From Alkaliphilus metalliredigens QYMF (GTDB taxonomy: Bacteria > Bacillota > Clostridia > Peptostreptococcales > Natronincolaceae): a DNA stretch of 64,000 bases. Below are positions 54,835-64,000 of the stretch, piece after piece (within the stretch, counting starts at the first letter, position 1; the number at the start of each line of letters is the position of its first letter). Position numbers and translations under genes: made by a program. Under the pieces are notes generated by a model. That model was not told the origin of the DNA and made no database searches. It saw nothing but the letters and a program-made list of their open reading frames with translations. The stretch is from positions 4,259,539 to 4,323,538 of the forward strand of contig NC_009633.1 in assembly GCF_000016985.1 (NCBI RefSeq), written 5' to 3'.

Positions 54835-55600
54835 CCCAGATCACCTCGTCACTCCAAAATACAGGTCCATCCTTACAAACCCGTTTGTTTTGCCAGTCTT
54901 GATCTTGCTTTTTCTTTGTTTTACAGGTGCATCCCACACAAGCCCCAATCCCACAGGCCATCCGTTCTTCCATGGAAACCTGGGCTTTAATTTCCTGCTC
55001 TGCTGCCCATTTGGCAACAGCCCATAGCATGGACTTGGGTCCACAGCTGTAGATCATATCCGCTTTATGCTTTCTCTCTTTTAGGATATCCATGACATTT
55101 CCCTTTGTCCCTACACTGCCATCCTCCGTGGCAACATATACCTTTGCTCCATATTTTTCAAAGGTTTTCACTAGTATTGGATGACATCGAAAACCCAGAT
55201 ATACTTCTATATTCCCCTTTAATTGCTTCACCAATTCCAACAAGGGTGGGGTACCGATGCCGCCACCTATGACGATGTGATCTTTTGCATCCTCAGGAAT
55301 CATAAAACCATTCCCCAAGGGTCCAATCATTTCTACCTCTTCCCCTACCATCATTTGTGACAGGGCCTTTGTTCCCTTTCCTAACACAGCATACACAAGG
55401 GTTAATGTATTAAATTCAGGATCGATTTCACAAATGCTAATGGGTCTAGGGAGTAGACTTCCAGGATACTTACAATGGATATTTACAAATTGCCCTACCT
55501 TTGCACTTTTTACAATTTCCTCAGCAGATAAGACCATCTTATACATATCCGGTGCAATTTCAATGTGCTCTATTATCCTTGCATAACAGGTACTTTTCAA
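54827..55600 (-). CDS. pyrK: Dihydroorotate dehydrogenase electron transfer subunit (PyrK)
   Basis: The 257-residue protein has an FAD-binding domain ([12 protein letters not shown]), an NAD domain ([16 protein letters not shown]) and a [2Fe-2S] site with [11 protein letters not shown] plus a later Cys (RVCKDGP). It links PyrD to NAD+. It overlaps carB by four bases. Confidence 0.96.
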   Translation of the reverse strand: MKSTCYARIIEHIEIAPDMYKMVLSAEEIVKSAKVGQFVNIHCKYPGSLLPRPISICEIDPEFNTLTLVYAVLGKGTKALSQMMVGEEVEMIGPLGNGFMIPEDAKDHIVIGGGIGTPPLLELVKQLKGNIEVYLGFRCHPILVKTFEKYGAKVYVATEDGSVGTKGNVMDILKERKHKADMIYSCGPKSMLWAVAKWAAEQEIKAQVSMEERMACGIGACVGCTCKTKKKQDQDWQNKRVCKDGPVFWSDEVIWDD

Positions 55601-58600
55601 GACTTCACCCCCAAATTAATCACTTCTATGTTTTCCATGGAAACCTCCGACTCCAATACTGTCAATAAAGCGGCCACTGTATCTAAGGATGTGACAACCC
55701 CTACGGAGGACTCTACTGCAGCACGGCGAATTTTAAATCCATCTCTGTTCGTATCATTTCCCTTTGTTGGTGTGTTAACCACTAGGTCTACCTCACCCTG
55801 TCGAATAACATCCAAGATATTGGGTTGATCTTCCCCTATTTTGTTTACTTCTCTAGCTTCCATCCCATGCTTTCGTAAAAACTTTGCGGTTCCTGCTGTG
55901 GCGATAAATTCATAATTTTTTTCAGCAAATTTTTTGGCCAGTGGCAGAAACTCTTCTTTGTCCTGATCCTTTATCGTCACCAAAACCCTTCCATCTTGTT
56001 TTAGTAGGGGGATTTTAGCTGCTAGGCAGCCTTTGTACAATGCTTCCACCCAATCTCTTCCGACGCCTAAAACCTCTCCAGTGGATCTCATCTCTGGTCC
56101 AAGGCTGACCTCCACCAAGGGTAGCTTTTCCGTAGAAAATACGGGTACCTTTACACCTACCATTTCAGACTCTTTATACAGACCAGTTCCATATCCCATA
56201 TCTATAATTTTCTCACCCAGCATCACCCTTGTTGCCAATGCAATAATTGGCACTTCTGCTACCTTACTAATATAAGGTACCGTTCTGCTAGATCTCGGGT
56301 TCACTTCGATAATGTAAAGTTCATTTTCATATTCGATGAACTGAATGTTAATCATCCCTTGTACCCTTAATGCTAAGGCAATTCGCTTTGTATAGTCTAT
56401 TATCTTCTCCTTAATTTCTTCTGATACGTTTTGACTTGGATACATGGATATACTATCTCCAGAATGAATCCCAGCTCTTTCTAAATGCTCCATTATCCCA
56501 GGAATCAAGATTTCTTCCCCATCACATAAGGCATCGACTTCAATTTCTGTACCAATTAAATAGCGGTCAATGAGCACTGGGGTTTTCTTGTCTCGCTCAA
56601 ATGAATCTCCTAGATATCTTATTAATTCCTTTTCCTCATAGGTAATTTCCATTCCCTGCCCCCCAAGGACGTAGGAGGGACGCACTAATACGGGATATCC
56701 TAATGTTTCTGCTACAACTAGACCCTCCTCTAGGCTCCACACAGCCTTCCCTTTAGGCCTGTCAATGTTCAGTTCTTCCATTAGAGCCTCAAACTTCTCT
56801 CGATCCTCTGCCACATCAATTTGCTCTGGCTGGGTCCCTAGGATTGGAATATTCATTTCCCTAAAGAATTTAGCTAATTTAATTGCTGTCTGTCCTCCAA
56901 ACTGTAGAATCACACCATTTGGTTTTTCCTTTTCAACAATATTCAAGACATCTTCCTCGGTTAAGGGTTCAAAGTATAACTTATCGGATATGTCAAAGTC
57001 TGTGCTAACTGTCTCTGGATTGTTATTCACCATGATTGTTTCAATTCCTGCTTTTCTTAGGGCTAACACACTATGAACACAGCAGTAATCAAATTCGATT
57101 CCCTGACCAATTCGAATGGGTCCCGAGCCAATAACCATCACCTTTTTCCTCTCACTTACCACCACTTCATCCTCTTGGTCATAGGTAGAGTAATAGTAAG
57201 GGGAAACAGCTTCAAATTCACCCCCACAGGTATCTACCATTTTATAAACCGGATGAATATCAAACTGGCTTCTTAGCTCATAGATCTTTTGGGGACTGCA
57301 TCCTATTAAATCACCCATTCCCTTATCGGAAAAACCCCTCTTTTTTAGTTCCCTTAACCACTCCTCGGTTACATGTTCTACCCTTGTTTTCCTTAGTTTT
57401 TCTTCCTCTTCCACGATTCCTTTAATTTTTTCTACAAAGAATGGATCCATCCCAGTAATTTCACTAACCTTATCTACTCGGTAGTTTCTTCGAAGCATCT
57501 CTGCTAAATCAAATATTCTTTCATCATCAGGAATTTGAACCCTTGCCTTTAATTCATCTATGGTTCGATTTCTTGAAGCTTGATGAACTAGGGAGTATTG
57601 TCCAATTTCCAATGAACGAATTCCCTTTAAAAAAGCTGCTTCGAAGTTATTTGCAATGGCCATGACTTCTCCAGTAGCCATCATCTTAGTCCCTAAACTT
57701 CGATTGGCACCGTGAAATTTATCAAAGGGCCACTTGGGTATTTTAACAACCACATAATCCAATGTGGGCTCAAAGCAGGCATAGGTCTTTTTCGTCACTG
57801 CATTTTTAATTTCATCCAGTCCAAAGCCCAGGGCAATCTTAGCGGCTACCTTGGCAATGGGATAACCCGTTACCTTAGAAGCAAGGGCTGAAGACCGACT
57901 GACCCTTGGATTAATTTCAATGACCACATAGGCAAAGCTATGGGGGTCTAGGGCGAACTGTACATTACAGCCTCCTTCTATTCCGATGGCGTTGATAATG
58001 TCAATGGATGCGCTTCGGAGCATCTGGTATTCCTTATCTGAAAGGGTTTGAGAGGGTGCCACCACAATACTATCTCCCGTATGCACACCAACAGGATCAA
58101 TGTTTTCCATATTACATACAGTGATGCAGTTCCCAGATCCATCTCGCATCACCTCATATTCAATTTCCTTCCAACCTTTGATACTTCTTTCTAGTAATAC
58201 TTGTCCCACGGGACTTAGGTGCAGTCCAGCCGTCAAAATCGTCTTCAAGGCTTCTGGGTCATCTGCGATTCCGCCTCCAGCTCCCCCTAATGTATAGGCA
58301 GGTCTGACAATCACCGGGTAGCCAATCTCTTCTGCAAAGCTCAACCCGTCCTCTAGCTTTGTAATAATCTCACTTTCTATGCTAGGCTGCTGTATTTTTT
58401 CCATCAGGTTTTTAAAGAGCTCACGATCTTCTCCTTTTTTAATGGATTCAATAGATGTCCCAATCACCCGTACACCATATTTGTTTAATATCCCCTGATC
58501 ATGGAGCTCCACTGCTAAGTTGAGTCCCGTTTGTCCTCCCATACCCGCAATCAAACTATCCGGTCGTTCTTTTTCTATAATTTTCTCTATGATTTCTACT

Positions 58601-58809
58601 TTTAATGGTTCTATATAAATTTTATCCGCCATTTCTCGATCCGTCATAATGGTAGCGGGATTACTATTCACTAGGACAACCTCAACGCCTTCCTCCTTCA
58701 ACGCTTGGCAGGCTTGGGTACCTGCATAATCGAATTCCGCTGCCTGTCCAATGGTGATGGGTCCTGACCCAATTACAAGTACTTTTCTTATACTGTGATC
58801 TCTTGGCAT
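55597..58809 (-). CDS. carB: Carbamoyl-phosphate synthase large chain (CarB)
   Basis: The 1070-residue protein has the full duplicated synthase layout. Each half has an ATP-grasp domain ([17 protein letters not shown] and [17 protein letters not shown] open the halves), and the C-terminal MGS-type allosteric domain (about 935-1070) carries [15 protein letters not shown] and [13 protein letters not shown]. It makes carbamoyl phosphate from glutamine-derived ammonia, bicarbonate and 2 ATP. It overlaps carA by 22 bp. Confidence 0.98.
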   Translation of the reverse strand: MPRDHSIRKVLVIGSGPITIGQAAEFDYAGTQACQALKEEGVEVVLVNSNPATIMTDREMADKIYIEPLKVEIIEKIIEKERPDSLIAGMGGQTGLNLAVELHDQGILNKYGVRVIGTSIESIKKGEDRELFKNLMEKIQQPSIESEIITKLEDGLSFAEEIGYPVIVRPAYTLGGAGGGIADDPEALKTILTAGLHLSPVGQVLLERSIKGWKEIEYEVMRDGSGNCITVCNMENIDPVGVHTGDSIVVAPSQTLSDKEYQMLRSASIDIINAIGIEGGCNVQFALDPHSFAYVVIEINPRVSRSSALASKVTGYPIAKVAAKIALGFGLDEIKNAVTKKTYACFEPTLDYVVVKIPKWPFDKFHGANRSLGTKMMATGEVMAIANNFEAAFLKGIRSLEIGQYSLVHQASRNRTIDELKARVQIPDDERIFDLAEMLRRNYRVDKVSEITGMDPFFVEKIKGIVEEEEKLRKTRVEHVTEEWLRELKKRGFSDKGMGDLIGCSPQKIYELRSQFDIHPVYKMVDTCGGEFEAVSPYYYSTYDQEDEVVVSERKKVMVIGSGPIRIGQGIEFDYCCVHSVLALRKAGIETIMVNNNPETVSTDFDISDKLYFEPLTEEDVLNIVEKEKPNGVILQFGGQTAIKLAKFFREMNIPILGTQPEQIDVAEDREKFEALMEELNIDRPKGKAVWSLEEGLVVAETLGYPVLVRPSYVLGGQGMEITYEEKELIRYLGDSFERDKKTPVLIDRYLIGTEIEVDALCDGEEILIPGIMEHLERAGIHSGDSISMYPSQNVSEEIKEKIIDYTKRIALALRVQGMINIQFIEYENELYIIEVNPRSSRTVPYISKVAEVPIIALATRVMLGEKIIDMGYGTGLYKESEMVGVKVPVFSTEKLPLVEVSLGPEMRSTGEVLGVGRDWVEALYKGCLAAKIPLLKQDGRVLVTIKDQDKEEFLPLAKKFAEKNYEFIATAGTAKFLRKHGMEAREVNKIGEDQPNILDVIRQGEVDLVVNTPTKGNDTNRDGFKIRRAAVESSVGVVTSLDTVAALLTVLESEVSMENIEVINLGVKS

Positions 58810-59873
58810 ATGAGTTCTCCTCCTAACATTTTCATGAATCTGTCAAATAAATACCCTGTGTCCTGGGGACCTGGGCATGCCTCTGGATGAAACTGCACAC
58901 TGAAAATAGGTAGGGTTTTATGCTGCATCCCTTCAATTGTTTCATCATTTAAGTTGATGTGGGTCACTACCATTTCCTTAGGTAGGTCCTCATTCTTGAC
59001 CACATACCCATGGTTTTGAGAGGTGATATACACCTTGCTATTAATCAAGTCCTTAACTGGGTGATTACAGCCTCGATGCCCAAATTTTAGCTTTGAGGTA
59101 TTACCCCCTAGGCTCAGGGCTAAAAGCTGATGTCCTAAACAGATGCCGAATATCGGTTTCTTTCCAATCAATTGTTTGATATTCTCAATGACAGACTCTA
59201 AGTCCTGTGGGTCTCCTGGTCCGTTTGATAGAAAGATGCCGTCGGGATTGACAGCTAAAACTTCTTCTGCCCTAGTATTGGCTGGGAACACTGTTATCCT
59301 ACAGTTCCGCTTTCGAAAGGAACGTAATATATTTTCCTTAACACCAAAGTCCATCACTGCAATATGTTTTCCTGTTCCCTGAATTTCATAAACATCCTCA
59401 GTCGTGACAGCTTCAACAGCCTTTTCATTACTAAATGCACTCAATTTCGCTTGAATTTCTTGAGTTGTTAGTTCCTCCGTTGTGATAATCCCCTTCATGG
59501 TTCCATTATTTCTCAATACTTTAGTCAGCGCCCTTGTGTCAATCCCCTGTAATCCCATAATTTGATTTTGTTTTAAATATCCATCTAAGTCCATCTCACA
59601 ACGCCAGTTACTTGGTTTGACGCACTGCTCTCTGACAATTAAAGCCTTTACCCTTACTTTGGAGGATTCCACATCCTCTAGGTTTATTCCATAATTGCCC
59701 ATCAATGGATAGGTCATGGTCACAATTTGTCCATGGTAGGATGGATCCGTTAGAATCTCTTGATAACCTGTCATTCCCGTATTGAAAACCACCTCTCCAA
59801 CGCTTTCCCCTATATATCCAAAGGCCTTGCCTTCAAATATGCTTCCATTTTCTAAAATAAGTTTTGCCTTCAT
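58788..59873 (-). CDS. carA: Carbamoyl-phosphate synthase small chain (CarA)
   Basis: The 361-residue glutaminase has the N-terminal CarA domain ([20 protein letters not shown]) and a class I amidotransferase domain with the nucleophile in [12 protein letters not shown] and the dyad in [11 protein letters not shown]. It supplies ammonia to CarB. Its place within the pyr operon suggests pyrimidine control. Confidence 0.98.
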   Translation of the reverse strand: MKAKLILENGSIFEGKAFGYIGESVGEVVFNTGMTGYQEILTDPSYHGQIVTMTYPLMGNYGINLEDVESSKVRVKALIVREQCVKPSNWRCEMDLDGYLKQNQIMGLQGIDTRALTKVLRNNGTMKGIITTEELTTQEIQAKLSAFSNEKAVEAVTTEDVYEIQGTGKHIAVMDFGVKENILRSFRKRNCRITVFPANTRAEEVLAVNPDGIFLSNGPGDPQDLESVIENIKQLIGKKPIFGICLGHQLLALSLGGNTSKLKFGHRGCNHPVKDLINSKVYITSQNHGYVVKNEDLPKEMVVTHINLNDETIEGMQHKTLPIFSVQFHPEACPGPQDTGYLFDRFMKMLGGELICQEITV

Positions 59874-59888
59874 TTTTTTGCCTCCCCT

Positions 59889-60812
59889 TTATCTAATTCG
59901 CTGTAGGTCCTTCTTCATGTCAATGACTGCCTCCCTAGATGATAGGGCAAACTCTTTTTCAGTAAATTGTTTCTGATATTTTTCATTTCTATAGGCTGCA
60001 ATAATTCCCCTTGATGAGTTAATAATGGCCCCTAAACCGTCTTGATTAAAGTATCCCTTTAAATCTTCAGCCGTTGCACCCTGGGCCCCATATCCAGGCA
60101 CCAGGAAGTAGCTCCTTGGCATGAGCTTTCTAAGATCCGCTGCTTGCTCTGGATGAGTGGCTCCCACCACGGCTCCCACTTGACTATATCCTTTTTTCCC
60201 AATGAGCTGTGCTCCCCATTGGTTCACAGAGCGCCCCACCCTTTCGTAAAGCTTTTCTCCCCCTACATCTAAGTCTTGAAATTCTCCACTGTTTGGATTA
60301 GAGGTTTTCACTAGAATAAACAGTCCCTTATCATAGGTTTTACAGTTTTGAATGTAAGGCTCAATGGAATCTACTCCTAGGTAAGGATTTAGGGTGATAG
60401 CATCTTGATTAAAAACCGTATAGCTTTCCTCTTCTATTTCAACTCTTCCAATATGTCCTTGGGAGTAAGCCTCTGCTGTGGAAGCAATGTCACTTCTTTT
60501 TATATCCCCGATGACAATGAGTCCCTTTTCCTTTGCATAATCAATGGTTTTAATATATGCCTCCATTCCTTCAGGACCATATTGCTCATACATCGCCACC
60601 TGGGGTTTGATAGCGGGTACCAAGTCATATATTGTATCAATTATTTCTTTGTTAAAACGATAGAATATTTCACCTGCAGCCTTCGGTGTTTTCCCATGTA
60701 TTTCATAAGCTTCTTCTTTAATGTGCTTTGGTATCAAATTCAATCTTGGGTCTAAACCCACAACAATGGGCGCTTGGGTTTCTTCTATTTTCTTGATTAA
60801 TCTATCTATCAT
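59889..60812 (-). CDS. pyrF: Orotidine 5'-phosphate decarboxylase, type 2 (PyrF)
   Basis: PyrF converts OMP to UMP. The 307-residue length and motifs VGLDPRLNLIP, VIGDIKRSDIASTAEAY (catalytic Lys/Asp) and FLVPGYGAQG identify the longer type 2 family. Confidence 0.96.
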   Translation of the reverse strand: MIDRLIKKIEETQAPIVVGLDPRLNLIPKHIKEEAYEIHGKTPKAAGEIFYRFNKEIIDTIYDLVPAIKPQVAMYEQYGPEGMEAYIKTIDYAKEKGLIVIGDIKRSDIASTAEAYSQGHIGRVEIEEESYTVFNQDAITLNPYLGVDSIEPYIQNCKTYDKGLFILVKTSNPNSGEFQDLDVGGEKLYERVGRSVNQWGAQLIGKKGYSQVGAVVGATHPEQAADLRKLMPRSYFLVPGYGAQGATAEDLKGYFNQDGLGAIINSSRGIIAAYRNEKYQKQFTEKEFALSSREAVIDMKKDLQRIR

Positions 60813-60870
60813 GATTTATCCCTCCATTTAATCTTTATAATGACAACCCTATCTAAATCAAACTTTCTTA

Positions 60871-62160
60871 TTAATGCTTTAGCTCCCCATTTTCCACAAT
60901 AATTTCTCCTGCAACAATGGTGAACATAACTTTTCCCTTCACCTTACTCCCATGAAAGGGACTGTTATTGCTCTTTGATGCAAAGGTGTTAACATCTATT
61001 TCATATTCTAGATTAGAATCAAGGATTGTTATATCTGCTATTTTCCCAACCTGTATCGTTCCTTTATCAATTCCCAATAGCTTTGCTGGATTGATGGTCA
61101 TCTTTTCGATAAAGCTCATGGGTGTTAAAAGTTTTGTTGCTACCAACTCTGTCATCCCTATGGATAAGGCAGTTTCTAGACCTACAATACCAAAGGGTGC
61201 TTGATGAAACTCCTGATTCTTTTCATCTGCATGATGGGGTGCATGGTCTGTGGCAATCACTTCAATGGTTCCATCTACTAACCCTTGCTTGATGGCATCC
61301 ACATCCTCTCCAGTTCTCAGAGGCGGATTCATTTTGGAATTGGTAAAATCTTTTTCTACAATATCCTCAGTTAAAGCGAAGTGATGGGGACACACCTCTG
61401 CTGTTACGTTTTCACCCCTTTGCTTTGCCTCACGGGTTAGCTCTACGCCACCCTTGGTACTCACATGGCATAGGTGTAGCTTTACCCCGGTATTTCTTGC
61501 TAAAATGATGTCTCTGGCGATGATAACTTCCTCTGCATCTCTTCCTAGACCCTTGATTCCTAAGGCTTCTGCTTTTTTTCCTGCATTCATAGCTCCCCCT
61601 TGAACTAATGTATGATCCTCACAGTGGGAAAACACAGGTATGTTGGCAGCCTTAGCCTGCTCCATGGCTTTCTTTAGTAGGGCGCTATCCATGACTGTTT
61701 TACCATCTTCGCTGATACCACAAATCCCGGATTCTACTAGCTTTTCAACATCTACTAATTCCTTTCCCATCTGTCCTTTGGTAATACTTCCGATGGGCAG
61801 TACATTAACAACAGCTTGCCTCTTGGTCTTTTCTTTGATGTATTGAACAATCTCTACCGAATCGACAACAGGCTGAGTGTTTGGCATACAGCATATGGTT
61901 GTAAATCCACCCATTGCTGCACTTTTGCTTCCCGTTTCAATTGTTTCCTTATGTTCAAACCCCGGTTCTCTCAAATGCACATGGACATCAATGAGTCCCG
62001 GCACCACCCAATATCCTTTTGCATCAATGATTTCATCGGCTTCTTGATTGATTTCATCTTGTACCTCTACAATTTTTTCATTGAGAACCAATATATCTTT
62101 TATGGCATCTAATTTTGTCGCCGGGTCAATGACTCTTCCATTTTTAATTAATAGTTTCAT
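60871..62160 (-). CDS. pyrC: Dihydroorotase (PyrC)
   Basis: ATG 62160 is eight bases from AAAGGAG; an in-frame GTG nine bases earlier is less likely. The 429-residue zinc amidohydrolase has GLIDVHVHLREPG, GFTTICCMPNT, PVFSHCEDH, HLCHVSTKGG and EVIATDHAPHH, typical of class I dihydroorotases. It is the first enzyme gene after the attenuated leader. Confidence 0.97.
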   Translation of the reverse strand: MKLLIKNGRVIDPATKLDAIKDILVLNEKIVEVQDEINQEADEIIDAKGYWVVPGLIDVHVHLREPGFEHKETIETGSKSAAMGGFTTICCMPNTQPVVDSVEIVQYIKEKTKRQAVVNVLPIGSITKGQMGKELVDVEKLVESGICGISEDGKTVMDSALLKKAMEQAKAANIPVFSHCEDHTLVQGGAMNAGKKAEALGIKGLGRDAEEVIIARDIILARNTGVKLHLCHVSTKGGVELTREAKQRGENVTAEVCPHHFALTEDIVEKDFTNSKMNPPLRTGEDVDAIKQGLVDGTIEVIATDHAPHHADEKNQEFHQAPFGIVGLETALSIGMTELVATKLLTPMSFIEKMTINPAKLLGIDKGTIQVGKIADITILDSNLEYEIDVNTFASKSNNSPFHGSKVKGKVMFTIVAGEIIVENGELKH

Positions 62161-62186
62161 TTCACACACTCCTTTAAAATATTTAT

Positions 62187-62202
62187 AAAATTCCTCTGAT
62201 GC
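62187..62202 (-). promoter_or_regulatory. 16-base motif shared by the pyrC and pyrB leaders
   Basis: GCATCAGAGGAATTTT occurs here on the minus strand, about 27 bases upstream of pyrC, and on the plus strand at 46253-46268 in the pyrB leader. Role unknown. Confidence 0.6.
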
Positions 62203-62295
62203 GATTTCTTTAATAAGTGCTTAAAATTTCTATCCTCTGCTTTCTGATGAATCCTATTCAACTAGAAATTTCATCTTTCTCTTAAGAAAAACGAA

Positions 62296-62340
62296 AGGAC
62301 CATAGAGAGATTATTGATTAAATAATCTCTCTATGGTCCT
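62296..62340 (-). terminator. pyrC-operon attenuator terminator
   Basis: AGGACCATAGAGAGATTATT and its exact complement form a 20-bp stem with a 5-base loop, followed by TTCGTTTTTC. The leader-ORF stop codon (62311-62313) lies at the start of the 3' arm, so a ribosome reaching it would cover the 5' arm. Confidence 0.92.
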
Positions 62341-62481
62341 ATTGTGCCCCAATATAAAAGGAAAAACTAAAAACATAGGCTGAACTGGGTTGAAAACCTC
62401 CATGAACGCCTTCCCTTTAGTCTTTCTATTTTTTTGTATATTAAAAAACTCGCAAAAAAAATACGCAGTGATGAACTCCAT
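62311..62481 (-). CDS. Putative 56-residue leader peptide of the pyr operon
   Basis: An ATG at 62481 follows GGGAGGAATTGAG, a strong ribosome site. The frame begins MEFITAYFFCEFFNIQKNRK and ends FILGHNRTIERLFNQ. The coding RNA contains U8 (62454-62461) and U6 (62443-62448) early, and a U-rich stretch (three runs of four to five U) about 20-50 bases before the terminator. The stop lies in the terminator stem. The peptide itself is probably not functional. The arrangement resembles the E. coli pyrBI leader. Translation has not been shown. Confidence 0.6.
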   Translation of the reverse strand: MEFITAYFFCEFFNIQKNRKTKGKAFMEVFNPVQPMFLVFPFILGHNRTIERLFNQ

Positions 62482-62492
62482 CTCAATTCCTC

Positions 62493-62523
62493 CCTTTCTG
62501 GCCTCTCTGGACCACCTTAAAGG
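62493..62523 (-). promoter_or_regulatory. PyrR binding loop of the pyrC leader
   Basis: On the minus strand CCTTT and AAAGG enclose GGTGGTCCAGAGAGGCCAG, which contains the conserved PyrR loop TCCAGAGAGGC. The AAAGG arm runs into the leader-ORF ribosome site GGGAGG (62489-62494), overlapping by two bases. Confidence 0.9.
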
Positions 62524-62571
62524 TCGACATGCGTTTGTCGATATTATTTTTTACTTTTAAGCATTTTTACT

Positions 62572-62601
62572 ATTTTATCATAAGGTTACTTTGTTTGTCA
62601 A
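62572..62601 (-). promoter_or_regulatory. Promoter of the pyrC operon
   Basis: Minus-strand TTGACA (62596-62601) and TAAAAT (62572-62577) are 18 bp apart. The start of transcription would be near 62565, leaving a leader of about 400 bases. Confidence 0.8.
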
Positions 62602-62640
62602 TATTTTATTCCCAAAGACAGTTAACAAAGATAAACCAAC

Positions 62641-62676
62641 AAAAAGCACCTCCAACTGATGGTGGAGGTGCTTTTT
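62641..62676 (-). terminator. Terminator of the lipoprotein gene
   Basis: AAAAAGCACCTCCA and TGGAGGTGCTTTTT form a 14-bp stem with an 8-base loop and T runs, 24 bases past the stop. Confidence 0.93.
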
Positions 62677-62699
62677 ATATTTTACATATGTTTTATAGC

Positions 62700-63755
62700 T
62701 TACTTTGCGTTTACTGCCGCTTTTTCAATTGTAGAGATATATCCTCCAACTGTTACTGTAGCAGAAGTAACAAGGTCAGTCTCAGCTGGTCTTCCTTCTT
62801 CAAGCTCCATAGCAGTAATTTCTGCAATTGTTCTACCTGTCATCCACTCTTCTAATGAAGCAGCTTGCTCAAACCACTCTTTTTCAATTCCTGATGCTCT
62901 TTTCATTCCATAGTCATCACCAAGCTCAACCTTAGTTTTGAAATCCCCATCTTTATCAGTTGTGATTTGACCGTCTACATCAATGTCAATTTTTGTTTGC
63001 GCTACATCAATGATTGTTCCAACAACGACACCGTCTGCATCAAGTGCAACAACATTCATAGTCGTATCAACCTGTGCAAGTGCTCCATTGTCACCTTCTG
63101 CAGATTTAGACTTTGCAATTGAAATTTCAGTACCAAGACCTACTTTTACAGCTCCAGCTTCAACTTCTACAGCATTGTTGTATGCTTCTTCAAGGGCTGC
63201 TAAATAAGTATCAACTGTTATTGTAGCAGAAGTGATAAGATCAGCATCCGCTGGTCTATTTTCTTCAAGTTCCATAGCCATGATTTCTGCTACTGTTTTA
63301 CCTATCATCCACTCTTCTAAAGCAGCTGCTTGCTCAAACCACTCTTTTTCAATTCCTGATGCTCTTTTCATTCCATAATCATCACCAAGCTCAAGCTTAG
63401 TTTTGAATTCTCCATCTTTATCAGATGTTAATTGTACATCTGCATCAAAATCTACTTTTGTTTGTGCTACGTCTATTGTTACACTCACTACTTTACCTTC
63501 TGCATCAAATCCAGCAGCAACCATTGTTGTATCCACTTGTGCAAGTGGTACAGTATCACCGTCTAAACTTTTCGACTTACCAATTGCAGTTCCGTGTCCA
63601 AGACCAATCGTTACCATTTCACCTTCTACTATTTCATCATTATCGGCAACTTGCTCATTTGTTGTGTCTTCAGCCTCAGCCGCACCAGTGGTGCATCCAG
63701 TTAATACCATACCAGCTAAAATAAGTACTACTAAAGTCGTTATGAACTTCTTCAT
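62700..63755 (-). CDS. Lipoprotein with two duplicated domains (FMN-binding-like)
   Basis: The 351-residue protein has a signal peptide ending in the lipobox VLTGC (Cys 21), an acidic linker and two repeats of about 150 residues (near 48-198 and 203-351). Each begins V.(I/V)GLG...KSKS, continues DYGMKRASGIEKEWFEQAA and ends LITSATITV or LVTSATVTV. The ending recalls the S-A-T motif of extracytoplasmic FMN-binding domains (NqrC/RnfG type), but the similarity is weak. About 70 bases are almost identical in the two halves. It is monocistronic. Confidence 0.8.
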   Translation of the reverse strand: MKKFITTLVVLILAGMVLTGCTTGAAEAEDTTNEQVADNDEIVEGEMVTIGLGHGTAIGKSKSLDGDTVPLAQVDTTMVAAGFDAEGKVVSVTIDVAQTKVDFDADVQLTSDKDGEFKTKLELGDDYGMKRASGIEKEWFEQAAALEEWMIGKTVAEIMAMELEENRPADADLITSATITVDTYLAALEEAYNNAVEVEAGAVKVGLGTEISIAKSKSAEGDNGALAQVDTTMNVVALDADGVVVGTIIDVAQTKIDIDVDGQITTDKDGDFKTKVELGDDYGMKRASGIEKEWFEQAASLEEWMTGRTIAEITAMELEEGRPAETDLVTSATVTVGGYISTIEKAAVNAK

Positions 63756-63798
63756 CTTGTATTCCCCCTATTTATTATTTAAATTGTAATTCTTATTA

Positions 63799-63827
63799 AT
63801 TATACCACTGTGTTTTATAATAAACAA
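63799..63827 (-). promoter_or_regulatory. Promoter of the lipoprotein gene
   Basis: Minus-strand TTGTTT (63822-63827) and TATAAT (63799-63804) are 17 bp apart, about 45 bases upstream of ATG 63755. Confidence 0.75.
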
Positions 63828-63891
63828 TCTTTTTTAATAAACACCATTATTTACAATATTTAGATATTAACCATTACCAGAATCCCTTATG

Positions 63892-63911
63892 TATTTATAC
63901 TAGTATAAATA
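63892..63911. promoter_or_regulatory. 20-bp perfect palindrome, possible operator
   Basis: TATTTATACTAGTATAAATA is identical to its reverse complement. It lies about 65 bp upstream of the lipoprotein promoter. A dimeric regulator site is possible. Nothing else was seen up to the window end. Confidence 0.5.
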
Positions 63912-64000
63912 GCTGTAGCGATTGTAAGATGTCCATGATTAAACATTACTCACTTCATAAATTACCTGACTTAGACATAGGTCATAATAAAATATTAATT

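Noticed and set aside
54665-55027. 120-codon plus-strand ORF
   Set aside because: It is antisense to pyrD and pyrK, which overlap normally and have clear motifs.

Overview
The window looks like a chromosomal segment of an anaerobic, low-GC, Gram-positive Clostridia-type bacterium. The evidence is AT-rich DNA, strong AGGAGG ribosome sites, AddAB/SbcDC recombination genes, a rubrerythrin, class 1B dihydroorotate dehydrogenase with PyrK, PyrR-type RNA sites, an SLH-domain protein and a sigma-54/PRD (LevR-type) PTS regulator. An Alkaliphilus-like genus would fit, but that is an inference. Most genes are on the minus strand. No tRNA, rRNA, CRISPR array or intact insertion sequence was seen.

Layout. 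1-3.8 kb: a small operon of hydrophobic proteins (one cut by the window edge), an ABC-2 exporter, a lipoprotein and a two-CBS protein. 3.9-22.4 kb: the recombination genes sbcC, sbcD, addA and, after a 6.7 kb interruption, addB. The interruption (about 12.3-18.95 kb) holds a wrecked holin-like gene, an orphan protein, an SLH protein, a MacB/FtsX-type ABC transporter with its permease in two genes, and decayed small ORFs. addA and addB each have a nearly identical promoter segment with a LexA-like box. 22.7-26.2 kb: a degenerate HD-GYP protein, a small unknown, a YhaM-type exoribonuclease and rubrerythrin.

26.2-36.5 kb: an eleven-gene operon for amino-sugar and chitobiose/muropeptide use (kinase, RpiR regulator, murQ, PTS IIB-IIC-IIA, GH4 glycosidase, chbG, anmK, nagB, nagA). 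It brings in a phosphorylated disaccharide, deacetylates and splits it, and sends GlcNAc-6P and MurNAc-6P to fructose-6P. 36.9-43.9 kb: a second PTS-GH4 module under a LevR-type activator with a textbook sigma-54 promoter; its MupG/DUF871 gene is destroyed by two deletions. 44-46 kb: psd, a hairpin-rich block and a small membrane protein whose leader carries eight 9-bp repeats.

46-47.7 kb: pyrBI behind two PyrR binding loops. 47.9-53 kb: a two-component system and an ABC-2 exporter. 53.2-62.2 kb: pyrC-pyrF-carA-carB-pyrK-pyrD-pyrE, which with pyrBI gives the pathway from glutamine/bicarbonate to UMP. 62.3-62.6 kb: the pyrC leader, which combines a PyrR loop placed on the Shine-Dalgarno of a 56-codon U-rich leader ORF with a 20-bp terminator overlapping that ORF's stop codon. 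This arrangement resembles the E. coli pyrBI attenuator combined with Bacillus-type PyrR control and is the most interesting regulatory structure here. 62.7-63.8 kb: a lipoprotein with an internal duplication.
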